A stretch of 64,000 nucleotides of DNA from Nitronereus sp964503895. Its GTDB lineage: Bacteria; Nitrospirota; Nitrospiria; Nitrospirales; UBA8639. The stretch's first letter is position 1. Each line of letters starts with the position of its first letter. Shown here in pieces: positions 1 through 8,091 of the stretch. A program made the translations under genes and the position numbers. The notes under the pieces are model-generated. The model had not been told where the DNA came from. It did no database searches and saw only the letters and a program-made list of their open reading frames with translations. The stretch is taken from contig CAZDCF010000001.1 in NCBI GenBank assembly GCA_964503895.1, positions 62,001-126,000 on the forward strand. Direction: 5' to 3'.

Positions 1-401
1 GCGATTTCCTGTAGGGCCAGGTTGGAATACAAAATTCCTAGTGCCCGATGGTTTTCGGTGTTGGCTAGTGTATCGATTGCCTCCAAATAGTAAGCACGGG
101 CTTTGGTGTAGTTTCCGGAATCGGCTTTAATATTTCCCAAGTTGCCTAGGGTTTCCCCGATGGTATTGTGATTGGCTTGGGTGCGTTGGATAGAGAGGAC
201 TTCTTGATAGCAAGCTTCAGCTTGGTCGAAATCCTCCAATAATGCATAGACGTTCCCAAGATTCCCTAATGCCGATGCCAGGGGTTCCCACTCGCCTTCT
301 GCGCGAGCTTCACTTACGGCACGGGCATACCAGTATTGAGCTTTGGTCAGATCACCTCGATGCAGGTAAATTTGTGCTTGTTGGGAAGCATGAATCGTCA
401 T
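1..401 (-). CDS. TPR-repeat protein, N-terminal part (runs off the window)
   Basis: Reading leftward from an ATG at 401-399, the frame stays open to the window edge for 133 codons. The translation is a series of tetratricopeptide helices. Units of the form ALGNLGNVYALLEDFDQAE and TLGNLGNIKADSGNYTKA carry the TPR signature (G, Y/N, A, A at the usual spacing, about 40 residues per unit). Such proteins are scaffolds for protein-protein contacts, so no enzymatic role can be assigned. An in-frame stop at 434-432 limits the start; no clear ribosome binding site precedes the ATG, so a TTG at 431-429 is possible. No signal peptide is visible. The remainder lies outside the window. Confidence 0.72.
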   Translation of the reverse strand, partial: MTIHASQQAQIYLHRGDLTKAQYWYARAVSEARAEGEWEPLASALGNLGNVYALLEDFDQAEACYQEVLSIQRTQANHNTIGETLGNLGNIKADSGNYTKARAYYLEAIDTLANTENHRALGILYSNLALQEI

Positions 402-509
402 GTCAAAGGAAAGGAAGGGTGGAGGTCCCAATTATCCCAAGGTTTGCGGTGACGGTGTTCAGGATGTTCGCAGTACAAAAAATCAGGGCGTGAGTCAGTG
501 ACCACGTGG

Positions 510-662
510 TTATCGGCGGTGTGAATCCTTGGCTTTGACGATGTGGGCGAGTAATTTGTCGGCTTGTTTGCCGGCTTGTTGCATTTGCCACCAACGATAA
601 ACATAACGGTAGGTTATTATGGCAATGATTCCCAACACGCTGATCCACATCCACTCACCCAT
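510..662 (-). CDS. 50-residue single-span membrane protein, function unknown
   Basis: A short leftward frame of 50 residues starts with ATG at 662-660. Residues 4-20 are hydrophobic (MWISVLGIIAIITYRY region). They are followed by an aromatic and basic stretch (VYRWWQMQQ) and a charged tail ending KAKDSHRR. This is the layout of a small protein with one N-terminal membrane anchor and a cytoplasmic amphipathic helix. No family is recognised. Two longer frames overlap it (398-604 and 403-654, same strand), but their compositions look non-coding. It lies between the TPR gene and a rightward exchanger gene. No strong ribosome binding site is seen, so the call is tentative. Confidence 0.45.
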   Translation of the reverse strand: MGEWMWISVLGIIAIITYRYVYRWWQMQQAGKQADKLLAHIVKAKDSHRR

Positions 663-776
663 TTTTCTAGTCTAGTGGAAAATTTGTCTGTAGAGCAAGG
701 TCTGGGTATGGGATAAATTGCAGAATCTTAGAAGAAAACATACTAATGGTTTTCGCTGGAAAAATTGAAGGGAGCT

Positions 777-1781
777 ATGGAAGTTTGGATTCTTCTCATT
801 GGGCTGCTAGTGATTTTGGTTGGTGCGGAGACATTCACCAATGCGTTGGAACACCTAGGTGAACGCCTTGGCATCTCCGAAGGGGTGACAGGGTCGATTT
901 TTGCGGCTGTGGGAACTGCGTTGCCGGAGGCTATGGTTCCGGTCGTGGCGGTTTTGGCGAGTTCCGCGAGCCTTGAAACACGTCATGATGTTGGAGTAGG
1001 GGCGATTTTGGGTGCCCCCCTCATGCTCTCGACCTTAACCCTCTTTTTAATGGGAATGTTTGCAGCTAGTAGTCGAGGGTGGAACAGCTTTTTTCGTCCG
1101 GAGCCCACTGGGTTGCAACGAGACATAAACTGGTTTTTGTTTGCGTTTCTATTGGCAACTATTGCGGTTTTCGTTCCGGTGGAGTGGAGAGTGACAAGGG
1201 TCACCTTAGCTCTCGGGCTTATCTTGAGTTATATGATATATCTTGCGCTGACAATTCGGGCTTCTCGGGAGTTGGTAAACCAAGGCCATGGAACAGAAGC
1301 TGAACACCCACTTTTTCTGGCTCGGCTTCGTTTGCCTGAAAATCTTGGCACTATCACGATTCAATTGTTGTTGGGGCTAGGTCTGATTGTTGGGGGCGCG
1401 AAAGGGTTTGTGATCGGAGTGGAACATTTGGCCACCTGGTTGGGAATTTCAACCTTAGCCTTATCCCTGTTGATTGTGCCGGTAGCAACGGAGTTGCCAG
1501 AGAAGGTTAATAGTATTATTTGGATTCGTCGTGGTCGTGATACCTTGGCATTTGGAAACATCACCGGAGCCATGGTGTTTCAAGGTAGCCTTCTTCCAGC
1601 TCTTGGCGTGATGCTCACACCGTGGGTTCCGCGGAAAGAAGTCCTTCTTGGTATGGGGCTGACCTTTTTGGCTACGACTTATTTGCTATTTTTTGCCAAA
1701 AGACAAAGGATGAAACCCTACCATGTTTTTTTCAATGGTTTGTGTTATCTGGCCTTTGTCATCCTAATCACTGTTTTATAA
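777..1781 (+). CDS. CaCA-family sodium/calcium-type cation exchanger (YrbG-like)
   Basis: Inner-membrane protein of about 334 residues with roughly ten hydrophobic segments. It carries the two inverted alpha-repeats that define the Ca2+:cation antiporter superfamily. The first has GSIFAAVGTALPEAMVP near residue 45 and the second has VPVATELPEKVNS near residue 240, each with the ion-binding acidic residue in a T-x-x-P-E context. The expected activity is exchange of Ca2+ or another cation against Na+ or H+; the ion cannot be read from sequence. A TTG at 765 is possible, but AAGGGAG at 768-774 is well placed only for the ATG at 777. The next gene starts 20 bp after the stop. Confidence 0.85.
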   Translation: MEVWILLIGLLVILVGAETFTNALEHLGERLGISEGVTGSIFAAVGTALPEAMVPVVAVLASSASLETRHDVGVGAILGAPLMLSTLTLFLMGMFAASSRGWNSFFRPEPTGLQRDINWFLFAFLLATIAVFVPVEWRVTRVTLALGLILSYMIYLALTIRASRELVNQGHGTEAEHPLFLARLRLPENLGTITIQLLLGLGLIVGGAKGFVIGVEHLATWLGISTLALSLLIVPVATELPEKVNSIIWIRRGRDTLAFGNITGAMVFQGSLLPALGVMLTPWVPRKEVLLGMGLTFLATTYLLFFAKRQRMKPYHVFFNGLCYLAFVILITVL

Positions 1782-1801
1782 ATCAATTTTGTAGATTTCA
1801 G

Positions 1802-2785
1802 ATGTCTAAACCCCGCGTTCTGCTGACAAGGCAAATACCTGAGTCTGCATTTAGTGTAGTACGAGAATGTGCTGATATCGATATATGGCAAGAAAACGTA
1901 CCCATTCCTCGGGATGTATTTCTGGAAAAAGTGAGAGATATTGAAGGTCTCTATTGCCTGCTAACTGATACAGTTGATGAAGAATTATTGGCACAAGCTC
2001 CCAGGCTGCGTGTTGTGAGTACCATGGCTGTGGGATACGATCATATAGATGTCCAAGCTTGTACCAAGCGAAAAATTCTAGTCGGGAATACTCCAGAGGT
2101 ATTGACCGAAACCACGGCTGATTTTGCTTTCGCTTTATTGATGGCCGCGGCCCGACGCATTGGTGAAGGATCTGAATTTGTGAAAGCCGGTTATTGGGGA
2201 GCTTGGGATCCTGCATTGCTACTTGGCCAAGATATATATGGGGCGACGTTGGGAATTATAGGCTTTGGTCGAATCGGTCAGGCTGTTGCGCGGCGAGCCA
2301 AAGGATTTGAAATGCGGGTATTGGTGAGTCATGCTCATTGTGTTTCTGAGGAAATTCTTCGAGAGGCTGGAGTGGTACAGGTTTCATTTGACCAAGTGAT
2401 AACGGAATCCGACTTTCTTAGTTTGCATATTCCATTTACGGAGAATACCCAACATCTAATCAATCGCGGTGTGCTTAAGCGTATGAAGTCAACAGCCATT
2501 CTCATTAACACTTCACGCGGAAAGGTTGTGGATCAGCGCGCGTTGCACCATGCACTCAAAGAGCGTCAAATTGCCTATGCCGGGTTGGATGTTACTGATC
2601 CTGAACCCCTTTCCGTGCAGGATCCGATTTTGGCCTTACCGAATTGCTTGGTTGTTCCTCATATTGCGAGTGCTTCAGTGTCTACCCGCACGAAGATGGC
2701 GATCATGGCCGTGGAGAATCTATGCGCAGGGTTGGACGGGCAACCATTGCCATATTGCGTGAATCCGGAAGCGTCTGAACTGTAA
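1802..2785 (+). CDS. D-2-hydroxyacid dehydrogenase, glyoxylate/hydroxypyruvate reductase type
   Basis: A 327-residue NAD(P)-dependent oxidoreductase of the D-isomer-specific 2-hydroxyacid dehydrogenase family. The nucleotide-binding fold shows GIIGFGRIGQAVARR near residue 155. The second family signature is INTSRGKVVDQ, and the catalytic His lies in VVPHIASAS near residue 290, after the catalytic Glu in DPEPL. Length and motifs fit glyoxylate/hydroxypyruvate reductase better than 3-phosphoglycerate dehydrogenase, because the ACT-type C-terminal domain is absent. The frame is open for 60 codons upstream into the exchanger gene, but family alignment supports the ATG at 1802. The adjacent thrH could hint at serine or hydroxypyruvate metabolism; that link is inference. 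Confidence 0.85.
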   Translation: MSKPRVLLTRQIPESAFSVVRECADIDIWQENVPIPRDVFLEKVRDIEGLYCLLTDTVDEELLAQAPRLRVVSTMAVGYDHIDVQACTKRKILVGNTPEVLTETTADFAFALLMAAARRIGEGSEFVKAGYWGAWDPALLLGQDIYGATLGIIGFGRIGQAVARRAKGFEMRVLVSHAHCVSEEILREAGVVQVSFDQVITESDFLSLHIPFTENTQHLINRGVLKRMKSTAILINTSRGKVVDQRALHHALKERQIAYAGLDVTDPEPLSVQDPILALPNCLVVPHIASASVSTRTKMAIMAVENLCAGLDGQPLPYCVNPEASEL

Positions 2786-2887
2786 GACTTGATGATTGTA
2801 GTTCTACTCTTGTTTTTTATAGGATGTATGAGTTTTGTAGTTGCCTGTGACTAATTTTGATGTTGGATCTAAAAAGATGAGAGCCCT

Positions 2888-3508
2888 ATGAAACAACCAG
2901 TAATGACCTGTTTAGATATGGAAGGTGTGCTAACCCCTGAGATTTGGCTTGCAGTTGCTAGCAAAATGGGTATCACAGGCTTAAAGGTGACTACGAGGGA
3001 CATACCTGATTATGATGAACTGATGAAGATGCGTCTCAAAATTTTGGCTGAAAATCGTGTACGGATTACGGATATTCGGGAGGTGGTTGCCAACTTGGGG
3101 CCTTTAGAAGGTGCCTCGGCTTTTTTGGATTGGCTCCGAGCCAGGTGTCAGGTGGTTATTCTCTCAGATACTTTTTATGAACTTGTCGCACCTTTAATGC
3201 AGCAACTCCAGTACCCCTCCATTTTTTGTAATTCTTTGGATGTCGATAACGAAGGGTTTATTCGCAACTATCATCTTCGTCAGCCCGATCAAAAACGTCA
3301 TGCGGTCATTGCCCTCAAAAGCTTAAACTTTCGAATTTTAGCTGCGGGGGATTCGTACAATGATATTTCGATGTTGAAGGAAGCAGACGCAGGTGCCTTA
3401 TTTTGTCCTCCAGATTCAATCAAGTCAGAATTTCCTCAATTTCCCGTTACCAATTCTTATGGCGAACTTAAAAAAGAATTCTGTCAAGCTGGGGGCCTAA
3501 TTCCTTAA
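2888..3508 (+). CDS. thrH: Phosphoserine phosphatase / homoserine phosphotransferase ThrH
   Basis: A 206-residue HAD-superfamily phosphatase closely resembling Pseudomonas ThrH along its whole length. HAD motif I is present in the ThrH form LDMEGVLTPEIW (residues 9-20), followed by the family-specific TTRDIPDYDELM. Motif II is VVILSDTFYE, and motif IV is AAGDSYNDISML near residue 155. ThrH-type enzymes dephosphorylate phosphoserine and can transfer phosphate to homoserine, so this gene may supply the last step of serine synthesis instead of SerB. It follows the dehydrogenase gene by about 100 bp. The start ATG is the only reasonable one. Confidence 0.93.
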   Translation: MKQPVMTCLDMEGVLTPEIWLAVASKMGITGLKVTTRDIPDYDELMKMRLKILAENRVRITDIREVVANLGPLEGASAFLDWLRARCQVVILSDTFYELVAPLMQQLQYPSIFCNSLDVDNEGFIRNYHLRQPDQKRHAVIALKSLNFRILAAGDSYNDISMLKEADAGALFCPPDSIKSEFPQFPVTNSYGELKKEFCQAGGLIP

Positions 3509-3728
3509 GGGATCCAAGTCATTGTTATTTCAGATGATATCGGCAAATTTGTTGTTGGAGAACCTTGTGAGGGTTGCCTAAGGTCGGAATTAGGCAAATA
3601 ACGTGTTGATTGTTTTTTGACAGGAGTCCTGAGTCATGATAGCCAGGAGATTTAAAAAATCTTCTGGACTTTTTTACCGAGTATTGTAGGTTCATTCATG
3701 CTGCGTGTTTTTCCAAAAGGAGGCAAAA

Positions 3729-4484
3729 ATGATTCCTTTGCCATCATTTATTAAACTCAATTGCATCCTTTTTGTTGGAGTTCTGGCCGTATCGGGATGT
3801 TTGGGAACTCGAGATTGGGCTTACCCACCGCCTCCGGATAGGACCTATCTGAATATTGGTATTATCCGATCAGGGGGAAATGCTCTTCCTGTTAAACTGG
3901 CGGTCCTTCCCTTGGAAGATCTTCGGGGAAATGAAATGAAGGATAATTATGACAAGGTCGCTATTCCTCTTGTTTCGCATAGTGTGTCGACGTTTGATCG
4001 TCCTGAAACTATCGCGGATCCTGAAGAAATTGATGAACTCTTTTTTGATCCACCCAAGGATTTTGCCCGGGCCCTGGCTAACGAAATTCGGGAAGCCAAT
4101 ATTTTTTCGATCGTAGTTTTTTCCGATGGGAAAACTCCGCCGCCTAGTGATTATGTGTTACGTGGTCGTCTGTATTCCACCAAATGGGAACGACAACTGA
4201 CGACCTATGGTTTGGGTCCATTGGGTACCCTTCTCTGGATGATTGGGTTGCCTATGGGTGAAATAACCACAGAAGTCGAAATGGATTTACGGTTGACTCC
4301 AGCAGGAGATCCCTCCCAGGTTTTATGGAGCTTTGATATGAATTTTCAAGGGACGGGAATCGATGGAGTATATTACGGATTGGAGGATTCCGTCCGGAGT
4401 TATCCAGTTGCGCTTCAGGATGCGTTACGCTCGGCTATAAAGGATTTAGCTAAAAAATCAAAAATACGTATCCCTGTGCAATGA
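3729..4484 (+). CDS. Predicted lipoprotein, function unknown
   Basis: A 251-residue protein with a lipoprotein signal peptide: a basic and hydrophobic N-terminus (IKLNCILFVGVLAVSGC) with the lipobox Cys at residue 24. After cleavage it would be lipid-anchored in the envelope. The mature part contains KLAVLPLEDLRGNE, resembling the beta-strand start seen in several outer-membrane-associated lipoproteins (YajG or GNA1162-like families), but I cannot assign it firmly. The start at 3729 is fixed by AAGGAGG at 3717-3723; the GTG at 3705 lies upstream of that site and is unlikely. cutA follows 52 bp downstream on the same strand. Confidence 0.7.
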   Translation: MIPLPSFIKLNCILFVGVLAVSGCLGTRDWAYPPPPDRTYLNIGIIRSGGNALPVKLAVLPLEDLRGNEMKDNYDKVAIPLVSHSVSTFDRPETIADPEEIDELFFDPPKDFARALANEIREANIFSIVVFSDGKTPPPSDYVLRGRLYSTKWERQLTTYGLGPLGTLLWMIGLPMGEITTEVEMDLRLTPAGDPSQVLWSFDMNFQGTGIDGVYYGLEDSVRSYPVALQDALRSAIKDLAKKSKIRIPVQ

Positions 4485-4536
4485 GGGCATGGAGACTTGT
4501 CTCACCTTGTTTGGACGGGGAGTCAGGATAGCCAAA

Positions 4537-4872
4537 ATGGATGCAATTGCTGTCTTGGTCACAACATCTTCCGAAGAAGAAGCCACGAGATTGGGAAAAT
4601 TATTGGTTGAGCAACAACTAGTGGCTTGCGTGAATATCCTTCCCAAAATGAAATCAATTTTTTGGTGGGAGGGGCAAGTATCCGAAGAAGAAGAGTGTCT
4701 CATGATTCTTAAAACCAGAATGCCGATTTTTAAGGCTCTGGAAAAAACAATTATTGCTCAACATAGTTATGAAGTACCTGAAATTATTGCATTGCCAATT
4801 GGAACTGGTTCACAGCCTTATTTGTCATGGGTTTACGATATGACACGAACTAATATTGACAATAACGAATGA
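4537..4872 (+). CDS. cutA: CutA1-family protein
   Basis: A 111-residue protein matching the small trimeric CutA1 family over its whole length. Recognisable blocks are VLVTTSSEEEATRLGKLLVE, LVACVNILPKMKSIFWWEG, and the C-terminal EVPEIIALPIGTGSQPYLSWV. The family was first linked to divalent cation tolerance in E. coli; its molecular role is still uncertain, and it is a very stable PII-like trimer. The ATG at 4537 follows AGGATAGCC (AGGA about 9 bases upstream). The reading frame is open to 4489, but that N-terminal extension does not fit the family. The lipoprotein gene ends 52 bp upstream. Confidence 0.9.
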   Translation: MDAIAVLVTTSSEEEATRLGKLLVEQQLVACVNILPKMKSIFWWEGQVSEEEECLMILKTRMPIFKALEKTIIAQHSYEVPEIIALPIGTGSQPYLSWVYDMTRTNIDNNE

Positions 4873-4918
4873 CGGGTGATTCTTCCTTTATGCCAAGGCC
4901 AACCTTTCTATTTTGGCA

Positions 4919-4947
4919 TTGACCCTTTGGATCGACTCCAGTAGAGT
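4919..4947 (+). promoter_or_regulatory. Candidate sigma-70-type promoter for the M23 peptidase gene
   Basis: TTGACC at 4919-4924 and TAGAGT at 4942-4947 are separated by 17 bp, matching the housekeeping consensus at 5/6 and 4/6 positions. The first transcribed base would lie about 45 bp upstream of the ATG at 5002. This was found by eye only. Confidence 0.4.
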
Positions 4948-5001
4948 ATCCAAAGTTTTATCTTGATTTTGGTGGGTTATAGCGGACGCAAGAGGAGATA
5001 T

Positions 5002-5988
5002 ATGAAAACCTCTGATGAAGCCTACACCATTATGATTTTCCGTGGGGCTACGACGAGTCCTATCCGGCTACGATTGCGGAAAGTCATTCTTCGACGCGCT
5101 TTGATTACGGCAACTGTGCTGATTTTCCTGCAAATGGGGATCATGTCTCATTATGTGGTGCAAACGAGTCAAGTTTCAGAACTCGGTCAATTGCAAACTG
5201 AGATTAAGGAAACTCGTGATCAAACCAAAACGTTTTTCTCCTCAATCACGGATATGAAGCAACGTATGTCGGCCATGCAGGAGCTAAATCGAAAATTGCA
5301 AGCTATGTTTGGGTTTGAACCAGATAGCGTAGAAGGGATTGAGGTCAATGGCCAGGGAGGGGAAGAGTTTCCTTATGAAAGTGCAGCCCATGGCGAACCT
5401 GGTCAGTTCCTGTACGCTTCAAAAATGAAGATCCCGGCAGATTCAATGCTTGAATTTTCAAAGGCTTCGATCCAGGCTTCGATGCTTGTCAGTATTAAGC
5501 AGGGGTTAGTGTGGCTTGGTCGTCAGGCGTTAAAGGAACAAAAAATCTTGGATGATTTGGCTGCAACAGCTGGGGTGCGGGCGGATCGATGGGCCGCTAC
5601 GCCATCGATTTGGCCGGTTAAGGGCCATATTACTTCAAAATTTGGTCCCAGAATTTCACCGTTTACTGGGAAAAAGGCTTTTCATTCAGGTTTAGATATT
5701 GGATCCCCGCGAGGCCGAGAAATTAAAGCCCCGGCTTCTGGAAAAGTGGTGGCAGCGGCTTATGATACCCGAATGGGGAAATTTATCCGGATTAGTCATG
5801 GATATGGAGTTGAAACGACCTACGGACACCTGTCGAAAAGGCTTGTGAGATACGGAAAAAGAGTTAAACGTGGGGATGTGATTGGGTTAGTTGGGAGTAC
5901 TGGGAAGTTTTCCACTGGTCCTCACTTACATTACCAAGTTGCTGTGAATGATAAAGTAGTAAATCCTACCCAATATATCTTGGATTAA
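5002..5988 (+). CDS. Membrane-anchored M23 (LytM-type) peptidoglycan peptidase
   Basis: A 328-residue protein in four parts: a basic cytoplasmic N-terminus, one membrane span near residues 34-54 (ITATVLIFLQMGIMSHYVV), a periplasmic coiled coil near 55-105, and a C-terminal M23 domain. Zinc ligands are visible as HSGLDIG (H-x3-D) near residue 231 and HLHYQV (H-x-H) near residue 312. A third conserved His is in TTYGHLS. The protein should either cut peptide crosslinks in peptidoglycan or, like some LytM proteins, control other hydrolases. AAGAGGAGAT just before 5002 fixes the start; the upstream TTG at 4963 has no such site. It is monocistronic, with a candidate terminator about 120 bp downstream. 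Confidence 0.88.
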   Translation: MKTSDEAYTIMIFRGATTSPIRLRLRKVILRRALITATVLIFLQMGIMSHYVVQTSQVSELGQLQTEIKETRDQTKTFFSSITDMKQRMSAMQELNRKLQAMFGFEPDSVEGIEVNGQGGEEFPYESAAHGEPGQFLYASKMKIPADSMLEFSKASIQASMLVSIKQGLVWLGRQALKEQKILDDLAATAGVRADRWAATPSIWPVKGHITSKFGPRISPFTGKKAFHSGLDIGSPRGREIKAPASGKVVAAAYDTRMGKFIRISHGYGVETTYGHLSKRLVRYGKRVKRGDVIGLVGSTGKFSTGPHLHYQVAVNDKVVNPTQYILD

Positions 5989-6108
5989 TTGCCCAAATTT
6001 CTTTGTTCTTTTGAAATTTTTTCTATTTTTCCTGCTAATTACTGCTTTCTTCCGACATCATTCCTAGATTCTTACAAGACAAAAAGAATTCTGGAAGTTA
6101 TGGGCCCA

Positions 6109-6147
6109 AAGCCCTAGGTGCATCGAGTTACGCTAGGCCTTCTTTTT
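6109..6147 (+). terminator. Candidate intrinsic terminator after the M23 gene
   Basis: AAGCCCTAG at 6109-6117 pairs with CTAGGCCTT at 6133-6141 with one mismatch. The loop is 15 bases and is followed by CTTTTT at 6142-6147. The loop is long and the stem imperfect, so the call is moderate. Confidence 0.4.
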
Positions 6148-6259
6148 AGAGTGGTGGGTCTTCTTTTTTGTTGCCTTCTTTGGTGTTTCACCTTAGGATG
6201 AATCCAGAGGACATTGTGTTCTTTGGTAGACAAAGATAGGGAGTGGAGAAGACGCTCGA

Positions 6260-6289
6260 TTGACATTATTTTCAAGGCTTTGTTACGGT
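6260..6289 (+). promoter_or_regulatory. Candidate promoter of the 2-oxoacid:ferredoxin oxidoreductase operon
   Basis: A perfect TTGACA lies at 6260-6265. After 18 bp comes TACGGT at 6284-6289, a weak -10 box preceded by the extended TG at 6281-6282. The same design (perfect -35, 18-bp spacer, TG-extended weak -10) recurs at 35032-35061 on the other strand. Confidence 0.4.
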
Positions 6290-6408
6290 TGTGGGCCTAG
6301 TTTTCTCGTTAGTGAAAGTAAGCTGTTTTTCTTACGAGGAATAAGAAGAAGGCAAGTTTTTAATTCGTCTAACATTTTGTATAAACCATACAAAAGGGAG
6401 GGTCTGCG

Positions 6409-7299
6409 ATGAGCCTCGGATACGTAGAATTTACGCCTGGGTTTGGCAAGTTCATGCCGAAAGAATATCGGGATATGGTGGATTTCGGACCATTTGGAAA
6501 GAAAACTCCTGTTTCCAAAGTTGGAACTTTCAAAGAGATTATTGAAGAACATCCCATGTGTGCGGGCTGTGCAATGACCTTGTTCATACGGTTAGCCATG
6601 ATTGCACTTCCAAATCCTGAGGATACCATTACGGTTGGAACTGCGGGATGCGGGCGTTTGGCTATTTCCCAAGCGGCGATTCCCTTTGTGTACGGGAATT
6701 ATGGAGATCAAAATGGGGTAGCGAGTGGGTTATCCCGCGGTCTTCGACTTCGATTTGGGGATACGCCGAAAGACGTGGTTGTCATGGCGGGTGACGGGGG
6801 AATGGCAGATATCGGGTTTGCCCAGACCCTTCATTCGTGGTTCCGTAAAGAAAAATTTACCACCATTATGCTGGACAACGAGGTCTACGGAAATACCGGC
6901 GGACAAGAAAGCGGTATGACCAATAGGAACCAGGTTTTAAAGATGGCCCCTCTTGGGAAGAAGTTTGAAAAAATGGATATGCTGGGTATGGCCAAAATTG
7001 CTGGTTGTGCCTATGTCGCGACCGTGGTTCCCAACAATCCGCGTCGTGTAGAGAGTGTCATTAAAAAGGCTGTTTTGGTGGCTCGGGAAATTGGACCGAC
7101 ATATATTCAAGCCTACACGTCTTGTAATATCGAGTATGCGATCCCGACAGATAAGGTTATGGAAGATGCCAAGGATGTTGAAAACGATCGGTATAAATTT
7201 TCTGAATACATTACCGACGAAGCTAAAGATGTCTTGTCTCAATTGTATGGCTACAAAGAATATTTGCCAAAGCCAGCAAAAGCTGTTGAGAAAAAGTAG
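6409..7299 (+). CDS. forB: 2-oxoacid:ferredoxin oxidoreductase, beta (thiamine diphosphate) subunit
   Basis: A 296-residue TPP-binding subunit of a CoA-acylating 2-oxoacid:ferredoxin oxidoreductase. The TPP motif starts at GDGG (residues 128-131) and ends in LDNEVYGNTGGQ (155-166). Cluster-binding cysteines are seen in MCAGC (C51, C54), AGCGR (C81) and TSCNIEY near residue 237. The complex reductively carboxylates succinyl-CoA to 2-oxoglutarate, or acetyl-CoA to pyruvate, with reduced ferredoxin. The sequence alone does not tell which substrate this copy uses. It is first of five co-directional genes in the order beta, gamma, delta, epsilon, alpha. The symbol follows Hydrogenobacter usage and is tentative. 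GGGAGGG precedes the ATG. Confidence 0.88.
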   Translation: MSLGYVEFTPGFGKFMPKEYRDMVDFGPFGKKTPVSKVGTFKEIIEEHPMCAGCAMTLFIRLAMIALPNPEDTITVGTAGCGRLAISQAAIPFVYGNYGDQNGVASGLSRGLRLRFGDTPKDVVVMAGDGGMADIGFAQTLHSWFRKEKFTTIMLDNEVYGNTGGQESGMTNRNQVLKMAPLGKKFEKMDMLGMAKIAGCAYVATVVPNNPRRVESVIKKAVLVAREIGPTYIQAYTSCNIEYAIPTDKVMEDAKDVENDRYKFSEYITDEAKDVLSQLYGYKEYLPKPAKAVEKK

Positions 7300-7357
7300 T
7301 GAAGGACTAAACGTATTAGGCTATTGATAGTGTGGATGATAGAGGAGGGTTAGAGAT

Positions 7358-8068
7358 ATGGCGATTCGTTATAACATTCGAATGGCAGGAGTAGGAGGAC
7401 AAGGTGTTGTCACGGCTTCCCACATTTTTAGCACGGGGGTCATCAATGCGGGCGGAGAGAGTACCATTGTTCCTTTCTACGGCTCTGAAAAACGGATGGC
7501 GCCAGTGGAGAGTTATGTGCGGATCTCCGATGAACCGATTTATGAAATTGGCGAAATCACTTTTCCCCATATCATCATGATTTTTCATCCTCAGGTTATT
7601 ACCCACGGCAAGAGTTATACAAATCCCTTTTACTTTGGATTAAAGCAAGACGGGGTGGCGCTGATCAATCATGACAAGCCCATGAATTTGGAGCCAGACC
7701 AGGAACGAGAACTCAAAGAACTCAACGCGAAATTGTATTATTTGCCAGCCACAACGTTGTCCCTCGATGTAGCGGGTATTGATTTGGCAACGAATATGGC
7801 GATGGTTGGCGCAATCGGTGCCATCACTGGATTATCAAACATGGAGGCTCTGGAACAGGCGGTGAAAGATCGCTTCCTTGGAAAAGGCTTTGTGGTGTCA
7901 GGTGGAACAGCTGCGCTGGATAGCGTTGTGGAACGAAAGTTTAAAAAGAAGGAAGAGTTGATTGGCAAGAACTTGGCTGTAGTCAAGGCGGCTTGGGACT
8001 TTGCCGTCGAGCAAGGATGGGCCGCCTCACAGGATAAGGGTGCGGTTTCTACTCCTGCATCAGCCTAA
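7358..8068 (+). CDS. forG: 2-oxoacid:ferredoxin oxidoreductase, gamma subunit
   Basis: A 236-residue protein with the classic gamma-subunit opening MAGVGGQGVVTAS (residues 9-21). This is followed by FYGSEKRMAPVESYVRISD, which in the family packs against the CoA-binding region. It has no iron-sulfur cysteines, as expected. Length is slightly above the typical 190-220 because of a C-terminal helix ending in an Ala-rich tail. A strong site, GGAGGGT, stands just ahead of the ATG. The gap to the beta gene is 58 bp. It would assemble with the alpha and beta subunits to form the core catalytic unit. Confidence 0.88.
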   Translation: MAIRYNIRMAGVGGQGVVTASHIFSTGVINAGGESTIVPFYGSEKRMAPVESYVRISDEPIYEIGEITFPHIIMIFHPQVITHGKSYTNPFYFGLKQDGVALINHDKPMNLEPDQERELKELNAKLYYLPATTLSLDVAGIDLATNMAMVGAIGAITGLSNMEALEQAVKDRFLGKGFVVSGGTAALDSVVERKFKKKEELIGKNLAVVKAAWDFAVEQGWAASQDKGAVSTPASA

Positions 8069-8091
8069 CTTCAAAATAAAGAGAGGGAATC

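Larger units (their letters stand above)
5989..6408. other. 420-bp intergenic region before the oxidoreductase operon
   Basis: No credible protein-coding frame was found on either strand. The region holds a candidate terminator for the M23 gene (6109-6147) and a candidate promoter for the following operon (6260-6289). That promoter would leave an untranslated leader of about 115 bases. The leader ends with a good ribosome binding site (GGGAGGG near 6396-6402). No riboswitch class was recognised. Confidence 0.6.

Noticed and set aside
398..654. Two overlapping leftward frames (68 and 83 codons) upstream of the TPR gene
   Set aside because: Their translations are low in hydrophobic core and rich in His/Pro/Thr/Asn repeats. 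A third frame on the same strand (510-662) gives a more credible membrane protein, and no homology is evident for the others.
1622..1801. 60-codon N-terminal extension of the 2-hydroxyacid dehydrogenase
   Set aside because: It overlaps the end of the exchanger gene in another frame and does not resemble the family, which begins at the ATG at 1802.
4890..4919. Inverted repeat ATGCCAA ... TTGGCAT after cutA as a terminator
   Set aside because: Perfect 7-bp stem but a 16-base loop and no U-tract; it may be an operator overlapping the next promoter, but evidence is too thin.
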